Shown here: positions 34,474-43,448 of the stretch, in pieces
How positions within the stretch are numbered: position 1 is the first letter of the stretch
Layout of the letters: each line of letters opens with the position of its first letter
Notes under the pieces: generated by a model
Told to the model about the DNA's origin: nothing
Databases searched by the model: none
The model's input: the letters and a program-made list of their open reading frames with translations, nothing else
Source: Nocardia uniformis NBRC 13702
Lineage (GTDB): Bacteria; Actinomycetota; Actinomycetes; Mycobacteriales; Mycobacteriaceae
Assembly: GCF_001613345.1 (NCBI RefSeq)
Contig: NZ_BDCE01000091.1
Coordinates: forward strand, 49,466 to 113,465
Reading direction: 5' to 3'
Length of the DNA: 64,000 nucleotides
Made by a program: the position numbers and the translations under genes

Positions 34474-35664
34474 ATGAGCAACAACACCGATGTGGTCGTG
34501 ATCGGCGGCGGATATGCCGGAGTGATGGCGGCCAATCGATTGACACAGCGCGACGACGTGACGGTGACCGTAATCAACCCGCGCTCGGTCTTCGTCCCCC
34601 GGCTGCGTCTGCACCAACTGGTGGGCGGGACCCACGATGCGGTCGTCGACTACACCGAAGTCCTGGCCGAGGGTGTCCGGCTGGTCGTCGACAGCGTGAC
34701 ACGGATCGACGCGGCCGAGCGCAGTGTGACGCTGACCAACGGCGACAGTATCGGCTACGACTACCTGATCTACGCGGTGGGCAGCGGCAGTACCGGCCCG
34801 CGGGTGCCGGGTGCGGCCGAATTCGCCTACCCGATCGCCACATTGGAGGCGGCGCAGCGGGTGCGGTCGGTGCTGTTCGACACGCCCTTGGCGGCCGCGG
34901 TGACTGTTGTCGGGGGTGGTCCGACCGGTATCGAGACCGCTGCGGAGCTGGCCGAGCAGGGTCGCGCTGTCACGTTGGTCTGCGGCGGGGTCGTCGGTCC
35001 GTACCTGCACCCTCGGGCTCGACGCACCGCCCGGAAGTACCTCGCCGAACTGGGGGTCAGCGTCCTCGAAGGCCCCGACACATCGGTCACGACGGTGACA
35101 CGCGATGCCGTGGAACTCAGTGACGGACGCACGCTGGCGAGTAAGATCACCATCTGGACCGCGGGGTTCGGTGTGCCCGATCTGGCCGCCAGCAGCGGGT
35201 TGCGCACCGACACCGCCGGGCGGCTTCTCACCGACGAAACACTGACCAGCCTCGACGACGAACGCATCGTGGCGGCCGGCGACTCGTCGGCGCCATCGGA
35301 CCTGCCGTTCCGGATGAGCGCCTACGCCGCGGGATGCCTGGGCGCTCATGCCGCCGACACGGTGCTGAACCGGATCGCGGGTGAGCGGTCGGCGCCGATC
35401 GACCTGTCGTTCGCCGCCATGTGTATCAGCTTCGGGCGCCGCGCCGGCATCTTCCAACTCGCCCACAAGGACGACGCCGCTATGCGGCTCTATTTCAGCG
35501 GCCTCGCGGGCAAGAAGCTCAAGGAGATGTCCTGCGCCTTCAGCGTCAAGCACCTGGTGACCGAAGCGCGTAAGCCCGGTTCGCATTCCTGGCCCAAGGA
35601 CGGCAAGCACAGGCCGGCATTGCTGCGGGCCCAGCGCGGTGACACGGCGGCACCGGTCGCCTAG
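34474..35664 (+). CDS. NDH-2-like FAD/NAD(P) oxidoreductase
   Basis: A 396-residue pyridine nucleotide-disulfide oxidoreductase family protein like type II NADH dehydrogenases. The FAD fold is VVVIGGGYAGVMAANRL. YDYLIYAVGS closes the first domain, AAVTVVGGGPTGIETAAEL is the NAD(P) fold, and RIVAAGDSSAP is the second FAD contact. It lies between two ECF41 sigma factors and is the oxidoreductase partner usual for that group. ATG 34474 has AAGGAG at 34461. It probably moves electrons from NAD(P)H to a quinone or small oxidant; the acceptor is unknown. Confidence 0.85.
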   Translation: MSNNTDVVVIGGGYAGVMAANRLTQRDDVTVTVINPRSVFVPRLRLHQLVGGTHDAVVDYTEVLAEGVRLVVDSVTRIDAAERSVTLTNGDSIGYDYLIYAVGSGSTGPRVPGAAEFAYPIATLEAAQRVRSVLFDTPLAAAVTVVGGGPTGIETAAELAEQGRAVTLVCGGVVGPYLHPRARRTARKYLAELGVSVLEGPDTSVTTVTRDAVELSDGRTLASKITIWTAGFGVPDLAASSGLRTDTAGRLLTDETLTSLDDERIVAAGDSSAPSDLPFRMSAYAAGCLGAHAADTVLNRIAGERSAPIDLSFAAMCISFGRRAGIFQLAHKDDAAMRLYFSGLAGKKLKEMSCAFSVKHLVTEARKPGSHSWPKDGKHRPALLRAQRGDTAAPVA

Positions 35665-35705
35665 GCCACCGAATTCGCCAGCAGTTACCGACGGGAGCGG
35701 ACTCC

Positions 35706-36665
35706 ATGGACACCACAGATGCACCTCGCGGCCAGCGGCGGGCCGACAACGAGGCAGCGGGCCGCGGCCGCGGCGGTGACGCCGCCGACCCGGCGACCGA
35801 TGCTTTCGTCGCGCACCGCAATCTGCTGTTCACCGTCGCCTACGAGATGCTCGGCTCGGCCGCCGACGCCGAGGACGTCTTGCAGGAATCCTGGCTGCGA
35901 TGGGCGAAGGTCGACATGGGGCAGGTGCACGATCAACGCGCCTACCTGGTAAAGATCACCACCCGGCAAGCGCTCAATCGGCTGCGATCGATGAAACGTC
36001 GCAGAGAGTCATACGTGGGCTCGTGGCTGCCGGAGCCCCTGCTCACCACTCCGGATGTCGCCGCTGATGTCGAACTCTCCGAAAGCGTATCGATGGCGCT
36101 GATGCTCGTTCTCGAGACGCTGACCCCAACCGAACGGGCGGTGTTCGTGCTGCGCGAAGCATTCGGGATCGGCTACGACGAGATCGCCGACGCCGTCGAC
36201 AAGGCTCCCGCCGCCGTGCACCAGATCGCCCACCGCGCCCGCCGTCACGTCGAAGCCCGCCGCCCGCGCCGCACAGTCACCGCACGGCAGGCCGAGGCGG
36301 CTCTCGAAGCCTTCCAGCGGGCGCTCGAGACCCGCGACATGCGGGGCCTACTCGACGTGCTCGCCCCCGACGTTGTCGCGATCAGCGACGGCGGCGGCAT
36401 CAAGCAGGCCACACCACGGCCAGTCCTCGGGGCTGACAAGGTGGCACGTTTCATTGTCGGCGGCCTCACCAAGAACGATGTCACGCTGACCATCGAGGCG
36501 ACCGCGATCAACGGCAGCCCCGCCCTGGCCCTGCACGTCGAGGGGGAACTCGACGGTGTGATCGCGGTGCGCGTCGAGGACACCCGCATCACCGGCCTCT
36601 ACTACGTCCGCAATCCGCAGAAGCTGACCCGCGTCGAATCCGAGACCCGGCTCACCCTGCGATGA
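35706..36665 (+). CDS. ECF41-type RNA polymerase sigma factor (SigJ-like), copy 2
   Basis: A 319-residue paralogue of the sigma factor at 33466, with a longer, charged N-terminal leader (about 28 residues). Sigma-2 and sigma-4 are intact (EMLGSAADAEDVLQESWL; PTERAVFVLREAFGIGYDEI). The C-terminal SnoaL-like domain again shows SDGGGIKQATPRP and RNPQKLTR. It follows the oxidoreductase by 41 bp with no separate promoter visible, so it is probably in that operon and may form a cross-regulating pair with copy 1. The next gene begins 35 bp later. Confidence 0.9.
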   Translation: MDTTDAPRGQRRADNEAAGRGRGGDAADPATDAFVAHRNLLFTVAYEMLGSAADAEDVLQESWLRWAKVDMGQVHDQRAYLVKITTRQALNRLRSMKRRRESYVGSWLPEPLLTTPDVAADVELSESVSMALMLVLETLTPTERAVFVLREAFGIGYDEIADAVDKAPAAVHQIAHRARRHVEARRPRRTVTARQAEAALEAFQRALETRDMRGLLDVLAPDVVAISDGGGIKQATPRPVLGADKVARFIVGGLTKNDVTLTIEATAINGSPALALHVEGELDGVIAVRVEDTRITGLYYVRNPQKLTRVESETRLTLR

Positions 36666-36700
36666 ACACCGGTCCCGGCCCAACTGTTCGAGGAGTAGAA

Positions 36701-37762
36701 ATGACCACGTCGGCACCGCTCGTCACCGATGCGCTTCCGTCACGATGGTTGACGGTGGCCAGAGCAGTCGCCGTGCTCACGGCGATCATCGGCGTACTAC
36801 TCATCGCCTTCGCCTGGCCATCGGTGCGGTCGTCGGTTCACGATGTGCCAATCGCCGTCGCAGGCCCGACCAGCGCGGTCGCACAGATCCGCATCACACT
36901 GGAGCAGCGTCTGCCGGGCGGGTTCGAGGTCACCGAAGTCGCCGACACTGCAGCCGCGGAACAACTCATCCGCGCCCGGCAGGTGTACGGGGCGATCGAC
37001 GTCAGCTCCGGCACCCCGCAAGTCATCGTCGCCTCCGCCGCCAGCACCGCGGTCGCCCAGACCCTGCAGACCATGGCGACCGGCCTCGGCCAGATAGGAC
37101 AATCCGGCACACCGGTCGCTGTCCGCGACCTCGCGGCCCTGCCCGCCGACGATCCCCGCGGCGTCGGCCTGGCCGCAGGAGCTCTGCCACTGGTGATGGG
37201 CGGTCTGCTGGCCGCGGTGTTGCTGACCAGATTCGTTCACGGCACTGTCCGCCGGGCCGCCGGGGCACTCGTCTTCGCGGCGACCGGCGGCTTGACCGTG
37301 GCGGCGATCCTGCAATTCTGGTTCGGCTCACTGAGCGGGTCCTACCCGGCCAACGCCGGCGCCATCGCGCTGACCATCGCGGCCACCTCCCTAACCATCC
37401 TCGGGCTGGAATCTCTTTTCGGATACGCCGGAATCGGGATCGGCGCTGCTCTGATGCTGCTCATCGGCAACCCCCTCTCGGGCACGGCGACCGCACCCGA
37501 GATGCTGCCCGGCTGGTCGGGCACGCTCGGTCAGCTACTGCCTCCCGGAGCAGGTGGCCAATTGCTCCGATCGACCGCCTTCTTCGACGGCCGCGGCGCC
37601 ACCCACACCCTCACCGTGCTCGTCACCTGGATCGCCTTCGGCGCAGTACTGTGCCTGGTCGGCGGACTGCGCGCACGCCGTGCCGCGAACGCCGGCGCGG
37701 CGCGTCGGGCGACACACAGAGCACCGACCGAAGCCACATCGGCACCCCTCAGCGCCCAGTAG
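36701..37762 (+). CDS. Multi-pass membrane protein, ABC-2/YhgE-like
   Basis: A 353-residue membrane protein. One N-terminal transmembrane helix (VAVLTAIIGVLLIAFAWPSV) is followed by an extracytoplasmic domain of about 130 residues that begins DVPIAVAGP and contains repeated Ala/Val-rich strands. Five or so C-terminal helices come next (for example ALPLVMGGLLAAVLL and IGIGAALMLLIGNPLSG). This topology resembles ABC-2-type transporter permeases and YhgE/Pip-like proteins, but no ATPase gene is adjacent. AGGAG at 36690 precedes ATG 36701. It is the last gene of the ECF41 island. Confidence 0.7.
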   Translation: MTTSAPLVTDALPSRWLTVARAVAVLTAIIGVLLIAFAWPSVRSSVHDVPIAVAGPTSAVAQIRITLEQRLPGGFEVTEVADTAAAEQLIRARQVYGAIDVSSGTPQVIVASAASTAVAQTLQTMATGLGQIGQSGTPVAVRDLAALPADDPRGVGLAAGALPLVMGGLLAAVLLTRFVHGTVRRAAGALVFAATGGLTVAAILQFWFGSLSGSYPANAGAIALTIAATSLTILGLESLFGYAGIGIGAALMLLIGNPLSGTATAPEMLPGWSGTLGQLLPPGAGGQLLRSTAFFDGRGATHTLTVLVTWIAFGAVLCLVGGLRARRAANAGAARRATHRAPTEATSAPLSAQ

Positions 37763-37830
37763 GGACGACTGTGCTGGAACTGGGACGCGAAATCCCAGCT
37801 CCGGGCACGGTCACCTGCGATCCTGAATGA

Positions 37831-38826
37831 ATGAAGCTCCAGGTGGAGCAAGACGACGGGCCGTTCTACGACGGCGGTGAGGCGCCGGCGGAGGAAGCGG
37901 CCGCCGCTATTGCCCCCGAGGCGGTCGTGGTCAATGTCGCGGAACCGCCCGAATCGCCGCGGACCCGCGCCGACGATCAGGATGTCGCCGACGATCTGGA
38001 ACCGGATCTCGTCATTGTCCTCGACCGGCGCTTCAATGAAGCCACCCGCCGCGAGGAGTTCCGGCTGCTCCGCCGGATCGGGTATGACGACAATGTTCCG
38101 GGAGTCGGTATCGGCAGAATTCTGGTACCGGCCGATCTGGAGAACTGGACCACCGACCTCACCTCGGTGCCGTTCTTCCTGACCTGGCTGGTGCCCAAGA
38201 CCGGCGCGCACCTGCCGGCCGCGATCCTGCACGACGGTTTGGTCCTGCACAAAGACGAACCCGCGAGCTACATCGCCGCACGCGAGATCTACCGGGACGA
38301 GGCCGACCGGGTATTTCGCGACGCCATGGCCAAGACCGGCACCGGATTGCTTCGCCGCTGGATGGTCTGGGCCGCCGTCACGGCCGCAACCATGCATTTC
38401 GCCCGGCAGGTCGACTGGGCGCCAATTCAGAAGTGGCACTATAGGATTGCGCTCTGGGGCACGCTGGCCCTGATCGTCTCGCTCGGGATGTGGTCCACCC
38501 TCGACCTGCTGAATATTTCAGGGATTGCGGGTGTGCCGTGGATAGGGGAGCGGCCGATCCCGGCGCTCATCGGCGGGCTCGCCGGGGCCCTCGCCATCCC
38601 ACTGCTACTCGGGACCACCTGGGGAAAATTTCGGATCGCGGGATGGATCATCGGTCCGCTAGTGGCATTGATCCTTCCGGCGATCGTGCCCATTGTCGTC
38701 ATCAGCGGGCTCTATGTCGGGGTGGAACGTCTCCAGCAGTGGCAGCCCTGGCTGGCGAAGGCGCTGGCCGTTGTCTCGGTGTGCGCGATACTCGCAGTGT
38801 TCGCGGTGTCGTGGTGGATGGCCTGA
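37831..38826 (+). CDS. DUF1353 domain membrane protein
   Basis: A 331-residue protein. The first 55 residues are acidic and low-complexity. Residues 60-170 match DUF1353: TTDLTSVPFFLTWLVPKTG, AAILHDGLV and REIYRDEADRVFRDAM, the pattern found in phage and bacterial DUF1353 proteins of unknown function. Residues 205-330 form four transmembrane helices (for example ALIVSLGMWSTLDLL and LVALILPAIVPIVVISGLYV). The joining of DUF1353 to a membrane anchor is unusual. A stem-loop follows the stop. Confidence 0.72.
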   Translation: MKLQVEQDDGPFYDGGEAPAEEAAAAIAPEAVVVNVAEPPESPRTRADDQDVADDLEPDLVIVLDRRFNEATRREEFRLLRRIGYDDNVPGVGIGRILVPADLENWTTDLTSVPFFLTWLVPKTGAHLPAAILHDGLVLHKDEPASYIAAREIYRDEADRVFRDAMAKTGTGLLRRWMVWAAVTAATMHFARQVDWAPIQKWHYRIALWGTLALIVSLGMWSTLDLLNISGIAGVPWIGERPIPALIGGLAGALAIPLLLGTTWGKFRIAGWIIGPLVALILPAIVPIVVISGLYVGVERLQQWQPWLAKALAVVSVCAILAVFAVSWWMA

Positions 38827-38850
38827 TTGGAGCGGATGGCGCTCCTCGAC

Positions 38851-38879
38851 GTGGACTCTCCCGCTACGGGAGGGTCCAC
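38851..38879 (+). terminator. 13-bp stem-loop after the DUF1353 gene
   Basis: GTGGACTCTCCCG and CGGGAGGGTCCAC pair with one mismatch around a CTA loop, 25 bp after the DUF1353 stop and before the next gene's ribosome site. It is a strong GC stem without a T-tract, as is common for actinomycete terminators. Confidence 0.6.
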
Positions 38880-38933
38880 CATGGGAGCGATATTTCGTCA
38901 CGACGGCGAACCGCATATCGAGGAAGGCTCGGC

Positions 38934-39977
38934 ATGACCACGGTGATCGACATCGATGCCCGCGGCACGCAGCACTGTGAGACGACAGCTCTGGGAGTTC
39001 TGCTGCGACACGAGGGAATCGACCTGTCCGAGCCCATGCTCTTCGGCCTGGGCTCCGGTCTGTCCTTCATCTACTGGGACAACAAGAATATGGGATTCCC
39101 CTTCCTCGGCGGACGGGTCAAACCTTTCGATCTCACCAGGAACCTGGCCACCCAACTGAGTCTGGAACTCCTGGTTCAGGAGACCGTCTCTGCCGGTAGA
39201 GCTTGGGAGAATGTCGCAGGCCCCCTCGCCACCGGCCGTCCCGTCGGGCTTCAGCTCGACAGCTACTACCTGGACTACTTCGGGTCGAAGGTGCACTTCG
39301 GCGGGCATATCGTCGCCATGTACGGCTACGACAGCGACAGCGCCTACCTGGTGGACACCGAGCAGCAGGGCGGAGCCGTATCCACCACCTTGACCAGTCT
39401 TGCCCAGGCCAGGGCCGCGCGCGGCCCGATGACCGCCAAACACCGGTCCTTCACCGTCACCAAACCCGGGAATACCGCTTCGCCCCACGACCGGATCATT
39501 CCCGCCATCACCGCGTGCGCCGCCACCTTCCTCAACCCACCCATCGTCAACTTCGGCTGCCGAGGCATCGAGAAGGCCGGTCGACTGGTGCGCACATGGC
39601 TCCAACGGACCGACAACCCACAGCAAGACCTACCGTTGGCCGCCCGACTCATGGAGCAGGCCGGCACCGGCGGCGCCCTGTTCCGCAACCTCTACCGTGA
39701 CTTCCTCGCCGAGTGCACCCAACTCTTCGACAGCAGCCATCTGCGCACCGGCCACCGGCTCTACACCGAGGCAGCTGCGCTGTGGACCGAAGTCGCCGCG
39801 TTGATCACTGCGGCCGGCGAATCGGGCGATGGGGAAAACCTCGTGCGCGCCGGTTCCGTCCTCGGCGATATATCCCGCGTAGAGCACGAGGCGATGCAGT
39901 CGCTGAGCCGTCTGGACGACACATCGGGGAGTACGGTCAGAACAGATCCGGCGACGCAGACACGTTCTGTCCGGTGA
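38934..39977 (+). CDS. BtrH N-terminal domain protein (DUF4872-like)
   Basis: A 347-residue protein whose first 140 residues match the BtrH N-terminal domain, a papain-like fold seen in butirosin biosynthesis BtrH and relatives. Visible: HCETTALGVLLRHEGIDLSE with an early Cys (about 14), FGLGSGLSFIYW, GRPVGLQLDSYYLDYF and FGGHIVAMYGYDSDSAYLVD with the candidate catalytic His. The remaining helical half resembles DUF4872. BtrH moves an acyl side chain from a carrier to an aminoglycoside. No aminoglycoside genes are near, so the reaction here is unknown; acyl transfer or amide cleavage is plausible. ATG 38934 has GAGGAAGG at 38920. Confidence 0.75.
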   Translation: MTTVIDIDARGTQHCETTALGVLLRHEGIDLSEPMLFGLGSGLSFIYWDNKNMGFPFLGGRVKPFDLTRNLATQLSLELLVQETVSAGRAWENVAGPLATGRPVGLQLDSYYLDYFGSKVHFGGHIVAMYGYDSDSAYLVDTEQQGGAVSTTLTSLAQARAARGPMTAKHRSFTVTKPGNTASPHDRIIPAITACAATFLNPPIVNFGCRGIEKAGRLVRTWLQRTDNPQQDLPLAARLMEQAGTGGALFRNLYRDFLAECTQLFDSSHLRTGHRLYTEAAALWTEVAALITAAGESGDGENLVRAGSVLGDISRVEHEAMQSLSRLDDTSGSTVRTDPATQTRSVR

Positions 39978-40192
39978 GCCGGAATGACGTAGTCGAGCGG
40001 TACGTTCACGACCGGTAGAGCGATTCGCCGCCTTGCTCAGCAGCTGAAAGCGTTGGCGCGCGGAGATGTCGACATCCGAAGCGGTTCGGATCTCGAGTAC
40101 ACGGCGCGTTCTCGCGTCGTCGCCACGATCACTGTCGAGCCTCGGGCCGTGGCATGGGTGAAAGGCGAGTTCGCGCAGGCGAGCCGAGGGCC

Positions 40193-41128
40193 TCAGACGG
40201 AAACATCCAGCCCCACACGCGGGTAGCGGTCGGTGTCCAGCGGCGCGCCCGGTTCAACCCCTACCACCTCGTCCTGATAGCCGTTTCCGGCCGAGGGCTG
40301 GTACACGGCGGCGGCATCCATGTACACGGAGGTGAGGGAAATGCGTGGGGTGGCGGTCGCATTGGTACCCGCCGCGTGTACGAGTCGGGAGTGATGGAAT
40401 GTGCAGTCCCCGGCACGGATCGGGACGGCGACCCGTGGCCGCCACACCAGTTCCGGGAATACATCGAACGGATCCCAGAGTTCGGCGGCGGCCGGATTCG
40501 ATTCGGCGGTTGCCTCGGATTCGGTGGCCTCGGGCCAAATATGGGAACCCGGTACGAATGTCAGGCAGCCGCGTTCCACCGGGACGTCGACCAATGCCAC
40601 CCAGGCGGTCAGCGTCACCGCCCGCCCTGCGATGGGGAAGGCGAAATCGTCGAAGTGGAACGGGGTAGGGCTGGCTCCGGTGCTTCGCTTGAGTAGTAGT
40701 TCGGACTTGAACATGCGCAGCTGCTGTCCAGCGAGCAGTTCCGCGATTCCGGTAATACGCGGATGCAGGGCGAGGGTGCGCATGACAGCGCTCTTGGTCT
40801 CAGGATCGGCGACCCAATCCATGACATTGCCCTCTCCGTCGTCCCAGGACACCTTGTGTTCCCGGTCGAGCAGGACCCGAGCATCGGATAGATACCGCTG
40901 GATCTCCGGTGCGGTGAGCACTTTCGGGATATGAACGAATCCCTGACTGCGGTACTGCTCGACGATTTCGGCGGACAGGTTCTGCGGAGCACTGAGATCG
41001 GCCACAACTTCGACGGTAACCGCGAACCAGCCCTTCGGCCACGGGATTTCGAGTGCGGGCCGCCGCCGGGCGGGGTGCGAATCAGGCTGTACGCCCACCG
41101 GTTCCCGCTCGGCCCGCCGTCTCCACAC
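40193..41128 (-). CDS. Phytanoyl-CoA dioxygenase (PhyH) family Fe(II)/2OG oxygenase
   Basis: About 270-311 residues of a PhyH-like non-heme iron, 2-oxoglutarate oxygenase. The iron triad is visible as HFDDF (His-x-Asp) and, near the end, the second His in FHHSRLVHAAGTN. GCLTFVPGSHIWPE and the ISLTSVYMDA strand are typical. Such enzymes hydroxylate lipids or natural products. The start is unclear: GTG 41128 gives an Arg-rich leader, whereas GTG 41005 (VADLSAPQN) fits the family better but has no good ribosome site. It stands alone on the minus strand, divergent from the DGPF/ECF42 pair. Confidence 0.8.
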   Translation of the reverse strand: MWRRRAEREPVGVQPDSHPARRRPALEIPWPKGWFAVTVEVVADLSAPQNLSAEIVEQYRSQGFVHIPKVLTAPEIQRYLSDARVLLDREHKVSWDDGEGNVMDWVADPETKSAVMRTLALHPRITGIAELLAGQQLRMFKSELLLKRSTGASPTPFHFDDFAFPIAGRAVTLTAWVALVDVPVERGCLTFVPGSHIWPEATESEATAESNPAAAELWDPFDVFPELVWRPRVAVPIRAGDCTFHHSRLVHAAGTNATATPRISLTSVYMDAAAVYQPSAGNGYQDEVVGVEPGAPLDTDRYPRVGLDVSV

Positions 41129-41193
41129 GTCAGCGGCGGCCGGTGATCGGCCAGCATCGCCAGATCCGGGGTGCGCAGGCGGCCGATCTGCGG

Positions 41194-41220
41194 TGTGGAG
41201 AATCCGCGGCTTCGTTCGTC
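41194..41220 (+). promoter_or_regulatory. Candidate ECF42 promoter
   Basis: TGTGGA at 41194 followed after 17 bp by CGTC at 41217 resembles the reported ECF42 promoter (TGTCGA near -35, CGTC/CGA near -10). It lies 55 bp before the DGPF gene. It is one mismatch off and was found by looking for it, so it is weak evidence. Confidence 0.35.
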
Positions 41221-41274
41221 GTCAAGGTAGAGAGGAGTAGCGGACTTCTCGTTCCGAGGAAGGATGATGAGCTC

Positions 41275-41988
41275 ATGCAGTATCTGGCATTGCTGTTCGG
41301 ACAGGAAGACACTCCGGATGCCCGGCCGGGGACCCCGGAGTTCGATGCGGAGGTCGCTCGGTACGCCGCTTTCGAGGAGAAGGCCGGGGCGGCGGTGGCC
41401 GGTGGTGCCGCGCTGCACCCCACCGCCACAGCGATCAATATCCGACACACCGGCGGACGGACCCTGGTGACCGACGGTCCGTTCACCGAGCTCGCCGAGG
41501 TCGTCGGCGGGTTCTATGTATTCGAGGCCGACGATCTCGATGCCGCGATCGGCCTGGCACAACAGCTGCCCGCGGCCGATTCCGGGTCCATCGAGGTGCG
41601 TCCGCTGGCGATGTGGGAACCGCACGGCGAGATCCGGGCCGACTGGTGGGTTGCCCTGCTGTGGGAGCCGCCCGGCGAGGTGATCGCGGTCGGTACCCCC
41701 GAATGGGATGCGGGGGCGGACGAGCATCGCAGGTTCGCCGAATCCGCAGCCGGAGCGATACGGGGCAGTGCCGCCATGCATTCGCCCAGCACCGCCACCA
41801 CCGTGCGGGCCCGGGACGGGAAGGTGCTGCTCACCGATGGACCCTTCCCCGAATCGGCGGAGGTGATCGACGGGCTGTACCTGTTCAGCGCCCCCGGCCG
41901 CGCCGAGGCCACCGAGATCGCCGCCCGCATTCCGATCGGCGCGAAGGGGCGGGTCGAGGTACGCCCCCTCGTCGAGATGGACGCTTGA
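41275..41988 (+). CDS. Fused double DGPF (YCII-related) protein
   Basis: A 237-residue protein made of two YCII-related/DGPF domains in tandem. The first half has MQYLALLFGQEDTP and LVTDGPFTELAEVVGGFYV. The second has DWWVALLWEPPGEV and LLTDGPFPESAEVIDGLYLF. DGPF proteins are small ferredoxin-fold proteins coded next to ECF42 sigma factors and thought to be their regulon members or partners. Usually two separate DGPF genes or a single copy are found; here both are fused. The stop TGA overlaps the TTG start of the sigma factor (4-nt overlap), so the two are translationally coupled. Confidence 0.85.
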   Translation: MQYLALLFGQEDTPDARPGTPEFDAEVARYAAFEEKAGAAVAGGAALHPTATAINIRHTGGRTLVTDGPFTELAEVVGGFYVFEADDLDAAIGLAQQLPAADSGSIEVRPLAMWEPHGEIRADWWVALLWEPPGEVIAVGTPEWDAGADEHRRFAESAAGAIRGSAAMHSPSTATTVRARDGKVLLTDGPFPESAEVIDGLYLFSAPGRAEATEIAARIPIGAKGRVEVRPLVEMDA

Positions 41989-43250
41989 CACCGGCGCTGG
42001 ACCCGGCCGAATTCGATGCGGTGTATCGCGTCGAATTCGGCCGGGTGCTGGCCACGGTCGCTCGGTTCACCGGGGATATCGGGCTCGCGGAGGACGCGGT
42101 ACAGGAGGCGTTCACCGACGCGCTGCGCACCTGGCCGCAGCGCGGTGTGCCGACCAACCCGGGGGCCTGGCTCACCACCTCCGCGCGTAACCGTGCCCTC
42201 GACCGGCTGCGCCGAGAAGCGGCGCGGCCGGCGAAGGAGTACGACGCGGTGCGCGATATCCCACCCGCACAGGAGCCCGACATGTCGCCGATCGCCGACG
42301 ACCAGTTACGGATGATTTTCACCTGCTGCCATCCCGCACTGTCCGCCGAATCTCAGGTTGCGCTGACCCTGCGGCTGGTGTGCGGACTGCGCACCGCGGA
42401 GATCGCGCGGGTGTTCCTCCAGCCCGAACACACCGTCGCCCAGCGGCTCAGCCGAGCCAAGGCGAAAATCCGCCGGGCCGGCATCCCGCTGCGGGTGCCG
42501 CCGGTACACCTACTTCCCGAACGCACCGCCGCAGTCCTGGCCTGCATCTATCTGGTATTCACCGAGGGGTACTTCGCCACCTCCGGGCCGTCGGCGGTGC
42601 GCGACGAACTGTGCGACGAGGCGATCCGCCTCGGTCGGCTGCTGTGCACCCTGCTGCCCGACGAACCCGAGGCACGGGCCCTGCTGGCGCTGATGCTGCT
42701 CAACGACAGTCGGCGCGACCAGCGGCGCACCGCGGACGGTGCGCTGGTTCCGCTGGAGGACCAGGACCGCAGCCGCTGGGACCGGCCGAAGATCCGGGCG
42801 GGCCTGGGCTGCCTGATCTCGGCCGCCGAGGACAGCGGCACCGGACCGTACCTGGCGCAGGCCCGCATCGCCGGCGCACACGCCATGGCACCAACCTGGG
42901 AGCGCACCGACTGGGCTGCCGTGGTGTCGGGCTACGACGAGCTGCTGCACTACACCGACTCTCCCGCGGTGGCGGTGAACCGGGCGGTGGCGCTCGGCTT
43001 CCGCGACGGCTTCGAGCACGGTCTGGCCGCGCTGGACAAGGTGGCCGACCACCCGCGGCTGGCCGGCTCCCACCTGGTTCCCGCCAGCCGCGCGGACCTG
43101 CTGCGACGCCTGGGCCGCCCCGCTGAAGCGGCGGAACAGTACCGCCTGGCAATTGCGGACGCTCCCAACGACCAGGCTCGCAGCTTCCTGAAACACCGTC
43201 TCGACGACCTTCCCGACCGTGGGGTTCGGATTCGAGAAGAACCTCGCTGA
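41985..43250 (+). CDS. ECF42-type RNA polymerase sigma factor with TPR-like C-terminus
   Basis: A 421-residue sigma factor of the long ECF42 (DUF6596) type. Sigma-2 is FDAVYRVEFGRVLATVARFTG plus LAEDAVQEAFTDAL; sigma-4 is CGLRTAEIARVFLQPEHTVA. The extended C-terminal half of about 200 residues is TPR-like and helical (SPAVAVNRAVALGFRDG, RADLLRRLGRPAEAAEQYRL) and is needed for activity in this group. It contains the DUF6596 core IYLVFTEGYFATSGP. The start is TTG 41985 overlapping the upstream stop. The tight pairing with the DGPF gene is the hallmark of ECF42. No anti-sigma gene is present. Confidence 0.9.
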   Translation: MTPALDPAEFDAVYRVEFGRVLATVARFTGDIGLAEDAVQEAFTDALRTWPQRGVPTNPGAWLTTSARNRALDRLRREAARPAKEYDAVRDIPPAQEPDMSPIADDQLRMIFTCCHPALSAESQVALTLRLVCGLRTAEIARVFLQPEHTVAQRLSRAKAKIRRAGIPLRVPPVHLLPERTAAVLACIYLVFTEGYFATSGPSAVRDELCDEAIRLGRLLCTLLPDEPEARALLALMLLNDSRRDQRRTADGALVPLEDQDRSRWDRPKIRAGLGCLISAAEDSGTGPYLAQARIAGAHAMAPTWERTDWAAVVSGYDELLHYTDSPAVAVNRAVALGFRDGFEHGLAALDKVADHPRLAGSHLVPASRADLLRRLGRPAEAAEQYRLAIADAPNDQARSFLKHRLDDLPDRGVRIREEPR

Positions 43251-43418
43251 ACGGGTTCGCTACCACTCGGACGCCCACATCAAGGGGACTCACCGCCGGA
43301 AGTCACGGTCCGCCGCGATACCACTGATGGGCCTCGTGGTGCGCGGAGGCATTCTTTCGCTTCGCGGATCGCAGAGTCCGGTCCGCGTTCGCCGATCGCT
43401 GGCATCCTCCACTACTCG

Positions 43419-43448
43419 GTGATACCGTATAGTGGTACTCGGTATCAC
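43419..43448 (+). promoter_or_regulatory. PadR-type operator overlapping a -10 box
   Basis: GTGATACCG (43419-43427) and CGGTATCAC (43440-43448) are perfect 9-bp inverted arms around a 12-bp spacer that contains TATAGT (43428-43433), a likely -10. A second dyad, GGTACT at 43434 with AGTACC at 43451, overlaps it. The position 33 bp before the PadR start fits an autorepressor operator. Confidence 0.7.

Noticed and set aside
33727..35724. A 665-codon open frame antisense to the sigma factor and oxidoreductase genes
   Set aside because: Its codon pattern is the complement of two well-supported genes, it has no family motif, and such shadows are expected in high-GC DNA.
40010..40195. A protein-like stretch (GRAIRRLAQQLKALARGDVD) after the BtrH-like gene
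   Set aside because: It begins after an in-frame TAG, has no start codon or ribosome site and runs into the opposite gene; possibly a gene remnant but not supportable.
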